47,982 bases of DNA from Deltaproteobacteria bacterium (GTDB lineage: Bacteria > Myxococcota_A > Polyangia > Haliangiales > SHYZ01): positions 1-47,982 of the forward strand of contig JACQUZ010000127.1 in NCBI GenBank assembly GCA_016210055.1, read 5' to 3'. The notes beneath the pieces were generated by a model. It was not told where the DNA came from. It searched no databases and was given only the letters and a program-made list of their open reading frames with translations. A program made the position numbers and the translations under genes. Below are positions 1 to 8,310 of the stretch, piece by piece; within the stretch, counting starts at the first letter, position 1; each line of letters starts with the position of its first letter.

Positions 1-351
1 CTTGGTGGCCGCCTCGATCGTAGAGCTGGACTCAGCAGCCCCAATAATGACGGCGACGCCCCTTGCGATCAGCGCCTGCGCGCCACCTGGAGCCAAGGTC
101 TTGTCGGACTTGTAATCCTCGACGACAATCTCGACCTTTTTTCCGAGGAGCAAGCCGCTTGTGTTGATCTCGTCCGCGGCCAATTCGAGGGCCTTTCTGA
201 ACCCCACGCCGTACTCCCCGTTGGTGCCGGTGATTGGAATCAAGGCCCCTATCTCGAAAGCGTCCCCGCCCACTTCGTTCTCCTTCCCTCCACCGCACCC
301 TAGCGCAAGAACGAGGAGTGCAACCAGTGTTCCGGACCTGAATCGATTCAT
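1..351 (-). CDS. ABC transporter substrate-binding lipoprotein, branched-chain amino acid type (partial)
   Basis: The gene runs off the left edge, so only the N-terminal 117 residues are visible. It starts with MNRFRSGTLVALLVLALGCG, a lipoprotein signal with lipobox LALGC, so the mature protein should be tethered by its N-terminal Cys outside the inner membrane. The next part (FEIGALIPITGTNGEYG, then AADEIN, then VVIVGAAESS-like GVAVIIGAAESSSTIEA) is typical of the periplasmic-binding fold type I family (LivJ, Peripla_BP_6). A clear AAGGAGG site precedes ATG 351. It lies 70 bp downstream of the TonB receptor gene on the same strand, which suggests one transcript and uptake of a common ligand. 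The ligand cannot be read from this fragment. Confidence 0.85.
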   Translation of the reverse strand, partial: MNRFRSGTLVALLVLALGCGGGKENEVGGDAFEIGALIPITGTNGEYGVGFRKALELAADEINTSGLLLGKKVEIVVEDYKSDKTLAPGGAQALIARGVAVIIGAAESSSTIEAATK

Positions 352-421
352 GACGTGCCTCCTTGCCTTTTCCGTTCGACTTTGCGTAGTCGCAAAAACA
401 CGCTCGCCGGCGAGCCAGCGA

Positions 422-2566
422 TCAAAATTGCTGCTTCAACGAGAGTAAGAACGATATTGTGTCCCCAGGGATGTCGTAGTCGCCGTATCCTGGAAACACG
501 AGCTTCCTGTTGAGCAGGTTCGAGACCTTTAGCCCAATGATCGTTTCATTGGACCCGAGCCACTTCAAGTTGGTGCTTGAAAGGACGAAATCCAAGAGGA
601 ACTGGGCAGGGAGCCTGTATTCCTGCAAGTTCACCGGATCGTGGGTGCGAATGTTCTGATCGCTGGCGATCCTGGGGCCGAGGAGCTTCCCCTCTAGGTT
701 GACCTGGAGATGGGCCTGAGGCACTCGATACGTCATGCCGGCTTTTGCCATGTACGACGGATAGATCCTTGTGTTGACAGCAAGGACTATTTGTCGGAAG
801 GGATCGAGTCGCTCCAGTGTGCTCTTTTGCAGCGACAGGTTCATGAAGGCTGACGCGTGCGCGGAGCCGTATTCGAGCGCCGCCTCACACCCATAGGATT
901 CGATCTCCGCTGCGTTGGTAGCCTGGAGATTCGTGCCCTGCTCGTTTTTCACAATCTCTACCTTGTCGGCGATGGTGTTGTAGAAAGCGGCCAGTCCAAG
1001 GAGCAGTCCTGCCCTAGGCTTGAGCTCGATGATTGTCTCGAGGCTCCTCGCTCTCTCCGGTCGCAGGTCCTCGCTCCCGATCATGTCGTTGGGGACCAGG
1101 GGCTGGGTATACAGCTGGGTCGAAGAGGGGGCCTTGAATGAGGTCCCGAAGAGTAACTTCGCGTGGAGCCTATCGGAGAAGGCAGGGACAACGAGCGCAG
1201 CCCGATAGTTGAGGGTGTCGCCGTAGATGCTGTGGAGGTCGTATCGCAGGCCGAGGGTGAGGCCGACCTTGTCGAGGGGATGGACGATGCCTTGCAGGTA
1301 GGCGCCTAGGTTGTTGAACCTCTTGGTTCCAAGAGGCTCTCCGACCGGAGTACTCCGGCCATCCTCGTGGCGGAAGTACTCCAGCTTCTGATGCAAGTCA
1401 CTGCTGAAGTCCAGGCCCGAGGAGATGCTGCTCTGTCCTTGAAACCAGTACGACCACTCCGTGACGACATCGATGGCCCGATAGCCGACTTTTCTCGTCT
1501 GATAGTCTGCCACCCTGTTGGTGGTGTAGAGGCGGTCCCCCTGCCCGGGTCCGCCTTGGGATACCGTCGCCGAGAACTTCCCTTCGAGCTTTCCGGCGAA
1601 CGAGTGGCCGTAGGCGAGCCTGAGGTACATGTTCGTGAGGTGTATCCGAGTGTTGTGCTCGAGCGGCCCCCAGTCCATGAACTCGCCCTTGCTGTCGAGG
1701 TTCTGGAGACTGAAGTCCAGGGCAAGCGTCCCCAGGCGCTCACTTCGGTACCTGGCCTTGCCGAAGACGCTGGACGGCGTGGCGATGTCATGCTCCGACT
1801 GGTTACCGGGTCGCCGGCTGTACTTGGATTGCCCTGGGAGGTCCAGGATCTGGAGTCCCGAGCGGTCCCAGATGCCGGTGCTTGCGGTGAGCATGAAGTC
1901 GAAATTGCCGACCTGCTTTCCCACCGCGACCTCTCCGCCGTAGGAGATGCGCCCATTCGAGACAGAGCTGCCGATTTCCACGAGGCCGTTCTCTAAGTCC
2001 GCTCCATTGCGGGTAATGATATTGATCACGCCAAGGAAGGCATTGGCGCCATAGAGCGCTGAGGTTGGTCCCTTGATGATTTCGACCCTGTCAATCGCCG
2101 AGAGAGGAATGAGCTCCTTGCCAAGGAAATTCTCGGAACCAGGCCTGAACGAGATCGGCTGCCCGTCGATCATGAGCTTGATGATGCGAGACCACGCCCT
2201 CGCCCCAGAGTTGACGCCCCGCACGCCGACGTTGTGGAGCACGTGGTCATCCAACACATCGATGCCGGTCAGGCTGCTAATCACCTCGGCGACGTTCCGA
2301 TAGCCCCTGGCGGCAATCTGCTGGGCGGTGATGACCGATATGGCAGCAGGGGCCTCGGATGGCTTTTGCCTCACGCGCGATGCGCTAACGACCTCTAGCA
2401 GCTCCTCGAGGGTGACCTCCTCGATGTTGGTGTCTGGGAGCCCTTCGGCGACCCAGTCCTGCGCATCCGCTTCGCTTTCGATCGTTCCAGCGAAAGCACT
2501 TTCGTCGGCGATGGCAGGCAAGAACAGAGAGACGAGCGCCAGCCATCCCCTTGCTCCTCCAGTCAT
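422..2566 (-). CDS. TonB-dependent outer-membrane receptor
   Basis: A 714-residue outer-membrane receptor. After a signal peptide (residues 1 to about 27) comes a short linker with EEVTLEELLEVVSASRV, then a plug domain: APAAISVITAQQIAARGYRN, GVRGVNS, and the plug end IDRVEIIKGPTSALYGANAF followed by GVINIITR. The remaining residues (about 190-714) are a beta-barrel with alternating aromatic strands, ending in KQQF, the C-terminal Phe expected for BAM recognition. Length is typical for siderophore/vitamin receptors of this class. It would import a ligand using TonB-ExbBD energy, genes for which are not in the window. The solute-binding protein encoded just downstream is the likely periplasmic partner. 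Substrate unknown. Confidence 0.93.
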   Translation of the reverse strand: MTGGARGWLALVSLFLPAIADESAFAGTIESEADAQDWVAEGLPDTNIEEVTLEELLEVVSASRVRQKPSEAPAAISVITAQQIAARGYRNVAEVISSLTGIDVLDDHVLHNVGVRGVNSGARAWSRIIKLMIDGQPISFRPGSENFLGKELIPLSAIDRVEIIKGPTSALYGANAFLGVINIITRNGADLENGLVEIGSSVSNGRISYGGEVAVGKQVGNFDFMLTASTGIWDRSGLQILDLPGQSKYSRRPGNQSEHDIATPSSVFGKARYRSERLGTLALDFSLQNLDSKGEFMDWGPLEHNTRIHLTNMYLRLAYGHSFAGKLEGKFSATVSQGGPGQGDRLYTTNRVADYQTRKVGYRAIDVVTEWSYWFQGQSSISSGLDFSSDLHQKLEYFRHEDGRSTPVGEPLGTKRFNNLGAYLQGIVHPLDKVGLTLGLRYDLHSIYGDTLNYRAALVVPAFSDRLHAKLLFGTSFKAPSSTQLYTQPLVPNDMIGSEDLRPERARSLETIIELKPRAGLLLGLAAFYNTIADKVEIVKNEQGTNLQATNAAEIESYGCEAALEYGSAHASAFMNLSLQKSTLERLDPFRQIVLAVNTRIYPSYMAKAGMTYRVPQAHLQVNLEGKLLGPRIASDQNIRTHDPVNLQEYRLPAQFLLDFVLSSTNLKWLGSNETIIGLKVSNLLNRKLVFPGYGDYDIPGDTISFLLSLKQQF

Positions 2567-2627
2567 GCAAGTGCCCCGCCCCAGCGACGTTTCGCTCCGC
2601 TGTCACTTTATCATGAGTTACCGGACA

Positions 2628-3056
2628 CTAGACGGCTAATAGTCGGAAGCAGGGACGGCGAAGGACCAGCGACCGAGCGGCACCACTTGGCGAAGTTGGA
2701 GCCAGGCAGTTCATCCGGACCTCGACCACCACGCGATAACATTCCGGTGGGATGGCGCAGACCCCAAGAAATACGAGGGTTGATTGGACCAACGTCGTCT
2801 CATCATCGCGGAAGGCGGCCAGCACGAAGAGATGTGACCATCGCTGAGGATCTCGGGCGTCCACCAGCTTTGGCGTGCCCTCGGGGGTCACGCGGATATT
2901 CTGGGTCTTGATGTCACTATGGACGAAGTGGCGCGCATGGATGAACTGAAGGGCCTGGAGAAGCTGAATCAGGTACGAGGTAGCTCGTGTCACGTCGAGG
3001 GGGGCCGGCGGATGCGCTGGCAGCAGGCGGGGAAGTGACGGAGTAGTGTTAACCAT
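2628..3056 (-). pseudogene. Ser/Thr protein kinase remnant
   Basis: A 142-codon frame that contains only the middle of an Hanks-type kinase domain. The segment LLQALQFIHARHFVHSDIK followed by TQNIRVTPEGTPKLVD aligns with the catalytic-loop region (H-R-D-x-K-x-x-N, then the DFG strand). The Arg of HRD is Ser here, DFG is missing, there is no N-lobe (no Gly loop or VAIK lysine), and the sequence after KLVD does not look like a kinase C-lobe. I read it as a decayed fragment, not an active enzyme. Kinase families of this type are abundant in myxobacteria, so relics are expected. Confidence 0.6.
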
Positions 3057-3161
3057 GGGCCTTGGCTCGGGCGGAGCCTGTGCGCAAAGGCCTTGGTTGT
3101 CGATCGAACGATTGCCGGCGGACTGGAACCTGTGCGGGTTGCCGTAGAGGGTAGACGTTCT

Positions 3162-4535
3162 TCAGCGAGGCCGTCGGGATTGGCGATGTTTTCTAATGAT
3201 TAGAAAGCACGTGCCGATGACAGGCCAAGCGGTAATGCTACCGTGGCGCCGTCCGCCCACTCGGCAGTCGCAACCCTCCTCGGGAGGGTCGGCCTCCGCG
3301 CCGGCATCGCTGTAGCTGGCGGCGTCCTTCGCACCGATCCCAGCGTCTGGTTGGGGTTCCGAAATCCTCGTCACGCGGAGGGCGTCAAGCGCCAGCTTGA
3401 CCTCGGCGGTGCGCGGCTCGCCCGTGTTGTCGTCGAGCCGAATCCATTGGTCTCCGCCCTTGGCGAACCAGAAGTCCCCGAGGGCCGACCAACCGTCAAT
3501 CTTGGTTTGGTCGAATTCGACGGCGTCTGCTGTTCCTGCGTGCTGGATTAGGTACGTGGCAAGCCGCGATTGCGCAAAGGGCGCTGGAGTATAGGCTTCC
3601 AACCGGTAGTTCCCTGCCTCGAGGAAGCTTACGTTCCACTGGCCAAAGTTGGCCGCTTGGTCGCTGGCGGTCGTGTATGTCCACTGGAGAGATCCCCCAT
3701 GGCCCACAGCCTCATGCCGGATGTAGACCGGATCGCCCCCAGCAACAAAGCATGTTTCGTGGTCGTCCACGATGCGTCCCGCTGCCGGGACGGGATCGCA
3801 CGCTGTGGCCACTTGGACCGTGAATGCATGGAGGTCGTCCAGGCTGCCGTTAAAGAGGTCGCTATCCACGTTACCGGTTATCCCCGTTACCTTGGCCGTT
3901 GCGCTCGTCTGGAAGAACACCCAGCGCGTCCACGGGTTGGGGAGGTCCGGGCAGGTTGGGCCGTACTGCGGGATCCAGAGCGGGTAGGACGCGAAGTCAT
4001 CGCTGCCCACGCTGTCGTTCCAGAAGTACTTGCCCGTGTACACAATGGGCTTTACGCCAAGGCGCTCCTCCACGCGATCGATCCAATGCCGCATCTTGGC
4101 GACGATAACGCTGGCGGGCTGTCCATCGGTGGCCTCCACGTCGATGACAGGCGGCAGGTCGCCGACCTCGAGCGGTCCCATGGTCGAGAGGAGAAGATCC
4201 GCCTGGGCTACTGCGTCTTGGCCAGGACGGAAGAACTGGTACGCACCGCGGATGATCCCGGCGCTTCGCGTGCCAGCCCAGTTGGCGGCAAAGAATTCAT
4301 CACGGTACTCCAGGCCATCGGACACCCGCACGAACGCGAAGCGGACCCCGGAGGCCGCGACCTTTGGCCAGTCTATTTGGCCTTGGTACTTGGAGACGTC
4401 AATGCCATCGACGGTGGGCCCGTCGGCGCAGACCTTGAGCTCCTGGTGGCGCGTGCCCAAGCCGCCAGGCAATGGATCGGTGCAGCTGGGGGTGAGGGCG
4501 CACAGAGCCGCGGAGACGAGGCAGGCGGGGCGCAT
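3162..4535 (-). CDS. Secreted GH25 lysozyme with golvesin-like domain and MYXO-CTERM-like tail
   Basis: A 457-residue exported muramidase. The N-terminal 20 residues are a signal sequence. The GH25 domain spans about residues 40-235: VDGIDVSKYQGQIDW carries the catalytic-site Asp (D46), and PPVIDVEATDG carries the DxE pair (D132, E134). From about 250 to 395 there is a beta-sandwich resembling the golvesin C-terminal-like domain (IVDDHETCFVAGG ... LALDALRV), often found on secreted hydrolases. The C-terminus is EEGCDC, a hydrophobic stretch (AWPVIGTCFLII) and a basic tail (RKHRQSRRPR), the layout of MYXO-CTERM sorting signals. It should cleave peptidoglycan at the cell surface or in prey; the role is inferred. 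Confidence 0.88.
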   Translation of the reverse strand: MRPACLVSAALCALTPSCTDPLPGGLGTRHQELKVCADGPTVDGIDVSKYQGQIDWPKVAASGVRFAFVRVSDGLEYRDEFFAANWAGTRSAGIIRGAYQFFRPGQDAVAQADLLLSTMGPLEVGDLPPVIDVEATDGQPASVIVAKMRHWIDRVEERLGVKPIVYTGKYFWNDSVGSDDFASYPLWIPQYGPTCPDLPNPWTRWVFFQTSATAKVTGITGNVDSDLFNGSLDDLHAFTVQVATACDPVPAAGRIVDDHETCFVAGGDPVYIRHEAVGHGGSLQWTYTTASDQAANFGQWNVSFLEAGNYRLEAYTPAPFAQSRLATYLIQHAGTADAVEFDQTKIDGWSALGDFWFAKGGDQWIRLDDNTGEPRTAEVKLALDALRVTRISEPQPDAGIGAKDAASYSDAGAEADPPEEGCDCRVGGRRHGSITAWPVIGTCFLIIRKHRQSRRPR

Positions 4536-4623
4536 GGCCCGGATGATAGCAAAGGGCTTAGGGCCATGCGCGGGGTGGGCAGGAAGGGGGGGGCGGCAGT
4601 GCCCTTAGGAGGCGAGTCGCCGG

Positions 4624-4752
4624 CTAATCGCCATCGCTCGGGCAGGACACGTGGGAGGTGCCGTCGCCGGGCCACCACTTGATGTAGCCGTTGGTGAACC
4701 AGAAATATTCGATCGAGTCATAGGGGGTGCCACCACGCCCTTGCGCCGCGAC
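4624..4752 (-). pseudogene. Possible C-terminal gene fragment
   Basis: A stop-to-stop frame of 42 codons with no start codon, reading PYDSIEYFWFTNGYIKWWPG and then GDGTSHVSCPSDGD. The amino-acid composition (aromatic, Gly/Asp turns, one Cys) looks like a protein end, but no in-frame upstream sequence continues it and the arfB gene stops only 27 bp upstream. It may be the tail of a lost secreted protein. Family not recognised; support is weak. Confidence 0.2.
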
Positions 4753-4779
4753 TCAAGAGGCCTGGCTGGCAGGCGCCGT

Positions 4780-5202
4780 TCAGTAGTCGCCCTGTCGATC
4801 CCGCTTGCGCGCGCCCTGACGCCGCTTTTTCTCGACCCGGCGGCGGCGAGAGGCGGCCGAAGGGCGCGTGGGCCTGCGCGGCGTCTTTGGTTCAAGCGCC
4901 CGCAAGACGAGCTGGCGAAGCTTCTCGCGTGCATCGTCAAGGTTGCGCGCCCGGTCCCGCGTCTTATGGCTTATCACGTGCAGGGCGCCGCGCGAATCGA
5001 TCCGATTCCTTGCAAGAGTGGCGAGGCGCTGCTTGGTCTCGTCATCCAGCGCGCGCGTGCCTTGCAGGTCAAAGACGAGCTCGATCTTGGACGCGACCTT
5101 GTTCACGTTCTGCCCTCCAGGGCCCGAGGAACGGACCGATGTCCAGGACAGATCGCTTTCCGGCAGGACCAAGGAATCGGAGATGGGAAGGGGTCCCGGC
5201 AC
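4780..5202 (-). CDS. arfB: Alternative ribosome-rescue factor ArfB (GGQ-domain peptidyl-tRNA hydrolase)
   Basis: A 140-residue homologue of ArfB/YaeJ, which enters stalled ribosomes lacking a stop codon and hydrolyses peptidyl-tRNA. The GGQ catalytic motif is intact in VRSSGPGGQNVNKVASKIEL (about residues 24-43). The C-terminal third (about 105-140) is rich in Arg and Lys (SRRRRVEKKRRQGARKRDR), matching the basic tail that probes the empty mRNA channel. Length and domain order are normal for the family. The N-terminus before DSLVLPESDL is uncertain by a few codons. The gene stands alone, divergent from the P-loop kinase at 5356. Confidence 0.92.
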   Translation of the reverse strand: MPGPLPISDSLVLPESDLSWTSVRSSGPGGQNVNKVASKIELVFDLQGTRALDDETKQRLATLARNRIDSRGALHVISHKTRDRARNLDDAREKLRQLVLRALEPKTPRRPTRPSAASRRRRVEKKRRQGARKRDRQGDY

Positions 5203-5250
5203 TCACCAAAGAATAGCGCGCTCGCGGGAAAGAGACGAGCCAGCGTCGAC

Positions 5251-5269
5251 GATAGGTTTCTCACCTATC
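5251..5269. repeat. Short inverted repeat in the arfB/kinase divergent region
   Basis: GATAGGT and ACCTATC form perfect 7-bp arms around TTCTC. It sits 49 bp upstream of the arfB start and 87 bp upstream of the divergent P-loop kinase gene, so it could be a regulator-binding site. No promoter elements are convincing beside it. Confidence 0.3.
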
Positions 5270-5355
5270 AAGGTGGATTGAGCAGGGTGAGCCTGAAGCC
5301 ACCCGAGAGTCCCATGCAAGTCGAGAACCTCGAGAAAGACACGGGCAAGTAGGGC

Positions 5356-5823
5356 GTGAAGCCAGAGGCGGTCATCCTCATTGGAATCCAGGCTACGGGC
5401 AAGAGCACGTTCTACAAGGAGCGGTTCTTCTGCACCCACGTGCGAATCAACCTGGACATGCTGCGGACGCGACATCGCGAGAAGCTTCTGCTCGCGGCCT
5501 GCCTCGAAGGCCGCGTGTCTTTTGTCGTGGACAACACAAGCCCGACCACGCGCGACCGCGCTCGCTATATTCCAGCCGCCAAAGCCGCCGGATTTCGGAT
5601 TATCGGGTTTCTCTTCGAGTCAGAGGTTCGAAGCGCGGTTGACCGCAACGCGCAGCGCCCGGAGGACGAGCGAGTTCCCGAGGCCGCGATCTGGGGAACT
5701 GCCTCCAAGTTGGAGCGGCCAAGCCTAAGCGAGGGCTTTGACGAGCTTCACAACGTACGAATCGCCGATGGACGGTTCGTCGTGGAGGAATGGCGTGAAC
5801 AGCGGACGAAACCGTTTCGCTAA
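5356..5823 (+). CDS. P-loop kinase of the polynucleotide-kinase-like AAA_33 type
   Basis: A 155-residue single-domain ATP-binding protein starting at GTG. Walker A is GIQATGKST (residues 10-18), followed by FYKERFFCTHVRINLDMLRT, and a Walker-B-like strand VSFVVDNTSPTTRDRARYI. A later segment (FRIIGFLFESEVRSAVDRN) fits the lid region. Proteins of this size and pattern are widespread in Actinobacteria and Myxococcota and are annotated as AAA-family ATPases or kinases; the phosphorylated substrate is not known. No operon partner: the next gene starts 290 bp downstream. Confidence 0.75.
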   Translation: MKPEAVILIGIQATGKSTFYKERFFCTHVRINLDMLRTRHREKLLLAACLEGRVSFVVDNTSPTTRDRARYIPAAKAAGFRIIGFLFESEVRSAVDRNAQRPEDERVPEAAIWGTASKLERPSLSEGFDELHNVRIADGRFVVEEWREQRTKPFR

Positions 5824-6113
5824 ACCCACTGGAGACGTTCTTTCCGTGGGGTCGACACCCAGCAAGAACAGCAAGCAAGATCGCCACTCCGTGCGAAGCG
5901 CCACGTGTCTTCATGCTCGGCTCGGCCTACAATTGCGGGGCCGAGAGCGCGAGTGGCACCGCAGGTGCGGCTATCCAGGGAAGCCGCGACCTGCAAGCGA
6001 ACAGTTCAGGCTCTGTCCAGAGCCATTGTCGGCAAAGTGCCAGTTAATGAATTCCAGTGATTACCAGCTGGCGCGGGCAATGCACTTCATTCGCAGAAAA
6101 GGGGGACTCCTCA
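5824..6113 (+). other. Intergenic region, no gene seen
   Basis: I see no convincing coding frame, RNA gene or strong hairpin between the P-loop kinase and the lipoprotein gene. Only the last bases matter: an AAGGGGG ribosome-binding site at about 6100-6105 serves the next gene. Confidence 0.4.
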
Positions 6114-7184
6114 ATGATGCAGCCGAGCCCGCTGTCGCGGCTTGTTGCAGCCGTCGTTTTTCCGCTCGCGATTGGCACGGCCTGCACCGGTGAACCTCCG
6201 AGTGATCAGTACAGCGGGCCAGGGGATGCAACTCCGACGGTACCTGATGGCCCAGTCGCTGATGCATCGCTCCCTACGCCTGATGGCACGGTCCCGGATG
6301 CGAACCCTGGCGGCCTCGGTCGTGTCGTCGCAGTCTGGAGCGGAGTTGGGTCCCGAACCTATGTACCCGCATCCGTGCTCGCCGATGGGTTGCGCGCCGT
6401 GTGCCTCTGGGGCCGAAACGGAGCAGAGTTCACCGGCTTCACCGATTGGCACTCTACGGCGGAGCGCGAAGAGTGGCGGAGGTTTGCCGAAGAGGAGCGC
6501 GTAGCGCTCGTGGGCTTGGTCGCGAACGGTTCGATACAGACCGCCGCCGAGTTCCAGGCAGAGCTCAACCGCATCGCGCCGGCCGCTGGCATCCCCGCCA
6601 TTGCGACCGCGCCCTGGATCCTCCGCGGCTTTAGCTTCTCGGGCATGCGGAGCTGGAACATCACCACCTTGCAGCCCGGGCGAGTGGCCGTTTTCTCCTG
6701 GTTCTCGGGCGATCCTCTAGAGGATACGTGGGCCCAGTCGTGGAATGGTCAGTCCACGCCGCCCATCGATGCTCTTTGGCCTGAATACCGAGGCCGCTGG
6801 AACACGTTTTTCACCCCTCCCGACGCCGCCTTGAGTATCCCCGGTCTTCTTCTCATTGGCGATCGCGATGTTCGCTACACCGACGCCCACTGGCTCCTCT
6901 GGCGCCTCGGCCGTCGATCTGCAGCTCCTTGGGTGCAGGCACTCGTTCCCGACCGAGCCCACTCGTACACCGAGGCAACGGGTGCCCTCGAGCGATGTTT
7001 CTTCGCTTGGGCGCTTCGGGGCAATGCGACCTTCGGAGAAGGCGGTTACGCCACGTACAGCGGCACAAGACATGCTCAGCCCTGGCTGAGCGAGGGACGC
7101 ACCAGTGCGGAGGTGGGCTGGGTGCCGTCCCAGGCTTGCGCCCAAGCCTGGGCAAGCCTGGTGGGCGGCACCGTCTCACCGTAG
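6114..7184 (+). CDS. Secreted lipoprotein with alpha/beta-hydrolase-like fold
   Basis: A 356-residue protein. I place the start at the ATG-ATG pair at 6114 because AAGGGGG lies about 9 bases upstream and because it begins a lipoprotein signal (LVAAVVFPLAIGTACTG, lipobox GTAC). A Pro/Asp-rich linker (about 25-65) leads to the globular part. Features suggesting an alpha/beta hydrolase are ILRGFSFSGMRSWN (possible nucleophile elbow with GxSxSG), GLLLIGDRDVRYTD (Asp strand) and VPDRAHSYTE (His). The classical GxSxG is imperfect and the substrate is unknown. It converges on the ATP-grasp gene with a 31-bp gap. Confidence 0.65.
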   Translation: MMQPSPLSRLVAAVVFPLAIGTACTGEPPSDQYSGPGDATPTVPDGPVADASLPTPDGTVPDANPGGLGRVVAVWSGVGSRTYVPASVLADGLRAVCLWGRNGAEFTGFTDWHSTAEREEWRRFAEEERVALVGLVANGSIQTAAEFQAELNRIAPAAGIPAIATAPWILRGFSFSGMRSWNITTLQPGRVAVFSWFSGDPLEDTWAQSWNGQSTPPIDALWPEYRGRWNTFFTPPDAALSIPGLLLIGDRDVRYTDAHWLLWRLGRRSAAPWVQALVPDRAHSYTEATGALERCFFAWALRGNATFGEGGYATYSGTRHAQPWLSEGRTSAEVGWVPSQACAQAWASLVGGTVSP

Positions 7185-7215
7185 CTCGGCCCTTAGAACC
7201 ACTTCTCGGCCATTC

Positions 7216-8217
7216 TTAGCACGCAACCGCTGCTTCTCGGCGTAGCGCCTCCGCCCCCTGGCCTGCCTGATGGCTCGCTTTGGCCTCCTCCACAAGGAAA
7301 TCAACAAAAGGATCGAGCAACCGGACACCGCCTTCACTCTCCACCCAGAGGAACTGCCCCTGGGGATTAACCTCCAGCCATGCGGGCTCGCCGTCGTCCG
7401 CAAGCTTGAAGTCGAAGACGCCCATTCGCAGGCCCAAGATGCGGAGCACGGCCGCGATGCGCTTTTCTGTGAGGCTGTCCAGCGCATGCTCTCGAATGGG
7501 AAATCGGTCCTTGTAACGCCAGTCCAGCTCCTCCGCCTCGAGGAGGGCAGAGATGACGCGATCACCAAGCGCGAGCACGCGCAAGTGCCGCTGCCCGGGA
7601 ATGAGCTCCTGGTAGATCGCAGGGCAGAGCGACATCACCTCGTCCTGCTCGAGGAGCTCCGGCTTGAGGACAGTGGTCGCGGTCGCGAGCTCTGACGTTC
7701 CGTGGACGTCCTTTACGATGACCTGGTGGTCGAGCTCCTTGGCAAACCTACGGATGTCCTCGGGGACCTGGCTGACGAGCGTGCGCGGAACACGAAACCC
7801 GGCCGCCTTGGCTGCGCGCAGCTGCACGAGCGAATTGCCGGCGGTTAGGGTGGCATCGGGATGGCTTATCCAGGTGCCGCGGAATTCGGACAAGAGGAAC
7901 CCCTTCAAGGACCCCATGCACTCGGTGCGAATGAAGTCGACCGTCTTTGGGTCGATAATCTCCTCGGGGATTACCTGATGATTCGTCATCCTCCGGAACC
8001 ACATGACGTCGAGGGAGGCTGGCTCGAAAACCCGGGACTCTGCATCGCGAATGCGATTCGCTAGGGAGCCGTCGTGTGACCAAGTGATTCCGCCGTGACT
8101 CGCGATCGTATCCGCCGCGACGAGGTGGCACCGGACCCGGCGGCGATCCTCGATCGCTTTCTTAACGAGCCAACCGTGTGCGTCGAGCTGGAAGCTGACG
8201 ATGCCGATGGAAACCAT
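7216..8217 (-). CDS. MvdC/MvdD-family ATP-grasp ligase (graspetide-type peptide maturase)
   Basis: A 333-residue ATP-grasp enzyme. ATG 8217 is chosen over an upstream ATG because GAAGGAG lies just before it and because the protein then begins MVSIGIVSFQLDAHG like family members. The signature order matches microviridin ligases: DVMWFRRM, SLKGFLLSEF, HPDATLTAGNSLVQLRAAKA, PRTLVSQVPEDIRRF, CPAIYQELIPGQRHLRV, ELDWR and WLEVNPQGQFLWVE, where the Asn and Glu bind Mg-ATP. Such enzymes join Ser/Thr/Lys side chains to Asp/Glu side chains of a precursor peptide. The ORF immediately upstream on the same strand is the candidate substrate. No transporter, protease or acetyltransferase gene lies next to it. 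Confidence 0.85.
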   Translation of the reverse strand: MVSIGIVSFQLDAHGWLVKKAIEDRRRVRCHLVAADTIASHGGITWSHDGSLANRIRDAESRVFEPASLDVMWFRRMTNHQVIPEEIIDPKTVDFIRTECMGSLKGFLLSEFRGTWISHPDATLTAGNSLVQLRAAKAAGFRVPRTLVSQVPEDIRRFAKELDHQVIVKDVHGTSELATATTVLKPELLEQDEVMSLCPAIYQELIPGQRHLRVLALGDRVISALLEAEELDWRYKDRFPIREHALDSLTEKRIAAVLRILGLRMGVFDFKLADDGEPAWLEVNPQGQFLWVESEGGVRLLDPFVDFLVEEAKASHQAGQGAEALRREAAVAC

Positions 8218-8235
8218 TTTTTGCTCCTTCGATAG

Positions 8236-8270
8236 GAAGGGGAGATGCGTCATGGGCGCATCTCCCCTTC
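8236..8270 (-). promoter_or_regulatory. Perfect 14-bp stem-loop between candidate precursor and ATP-grasp genes
   Basis: On the minus strand GAAGGGGAGATGCG pairs perfectly with CGCATCTCCCCTTC around the 7-nt loop CCCATGA. It lies 40 bp after the stop of the upstream ORF and 19 bp before the ATP-grasp start codon. No U-run follows it, so it is either a GC-type terminator or attenuator that lowers enzyme expression relative to the peptide, or an RNA-processing or stability site. In peptide clusters a leaky hairpin at this position is a known way to make precursor in excess of enzyme. Confidence 0.7.
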
Positions 8271-8310
8271 GGGCTGCTAACCGCTGGCCATTCGAGGACT
8301 ACTCGTTGGC

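Noticed and set aside
3570..4682. A 370-codon plus-strand frame opposite the lysozyme
   Set aside because: The minus strand encodes a complete GH25 domain; the plus frame is Arg/Gly-rich without motifs.
4605..4940. A 111-codon minus-strand frame beginning inside arfB
   Set aside because: It overlaps arfB in another frame and is composed mostly of Arg, Ala and Pro without any family signal.
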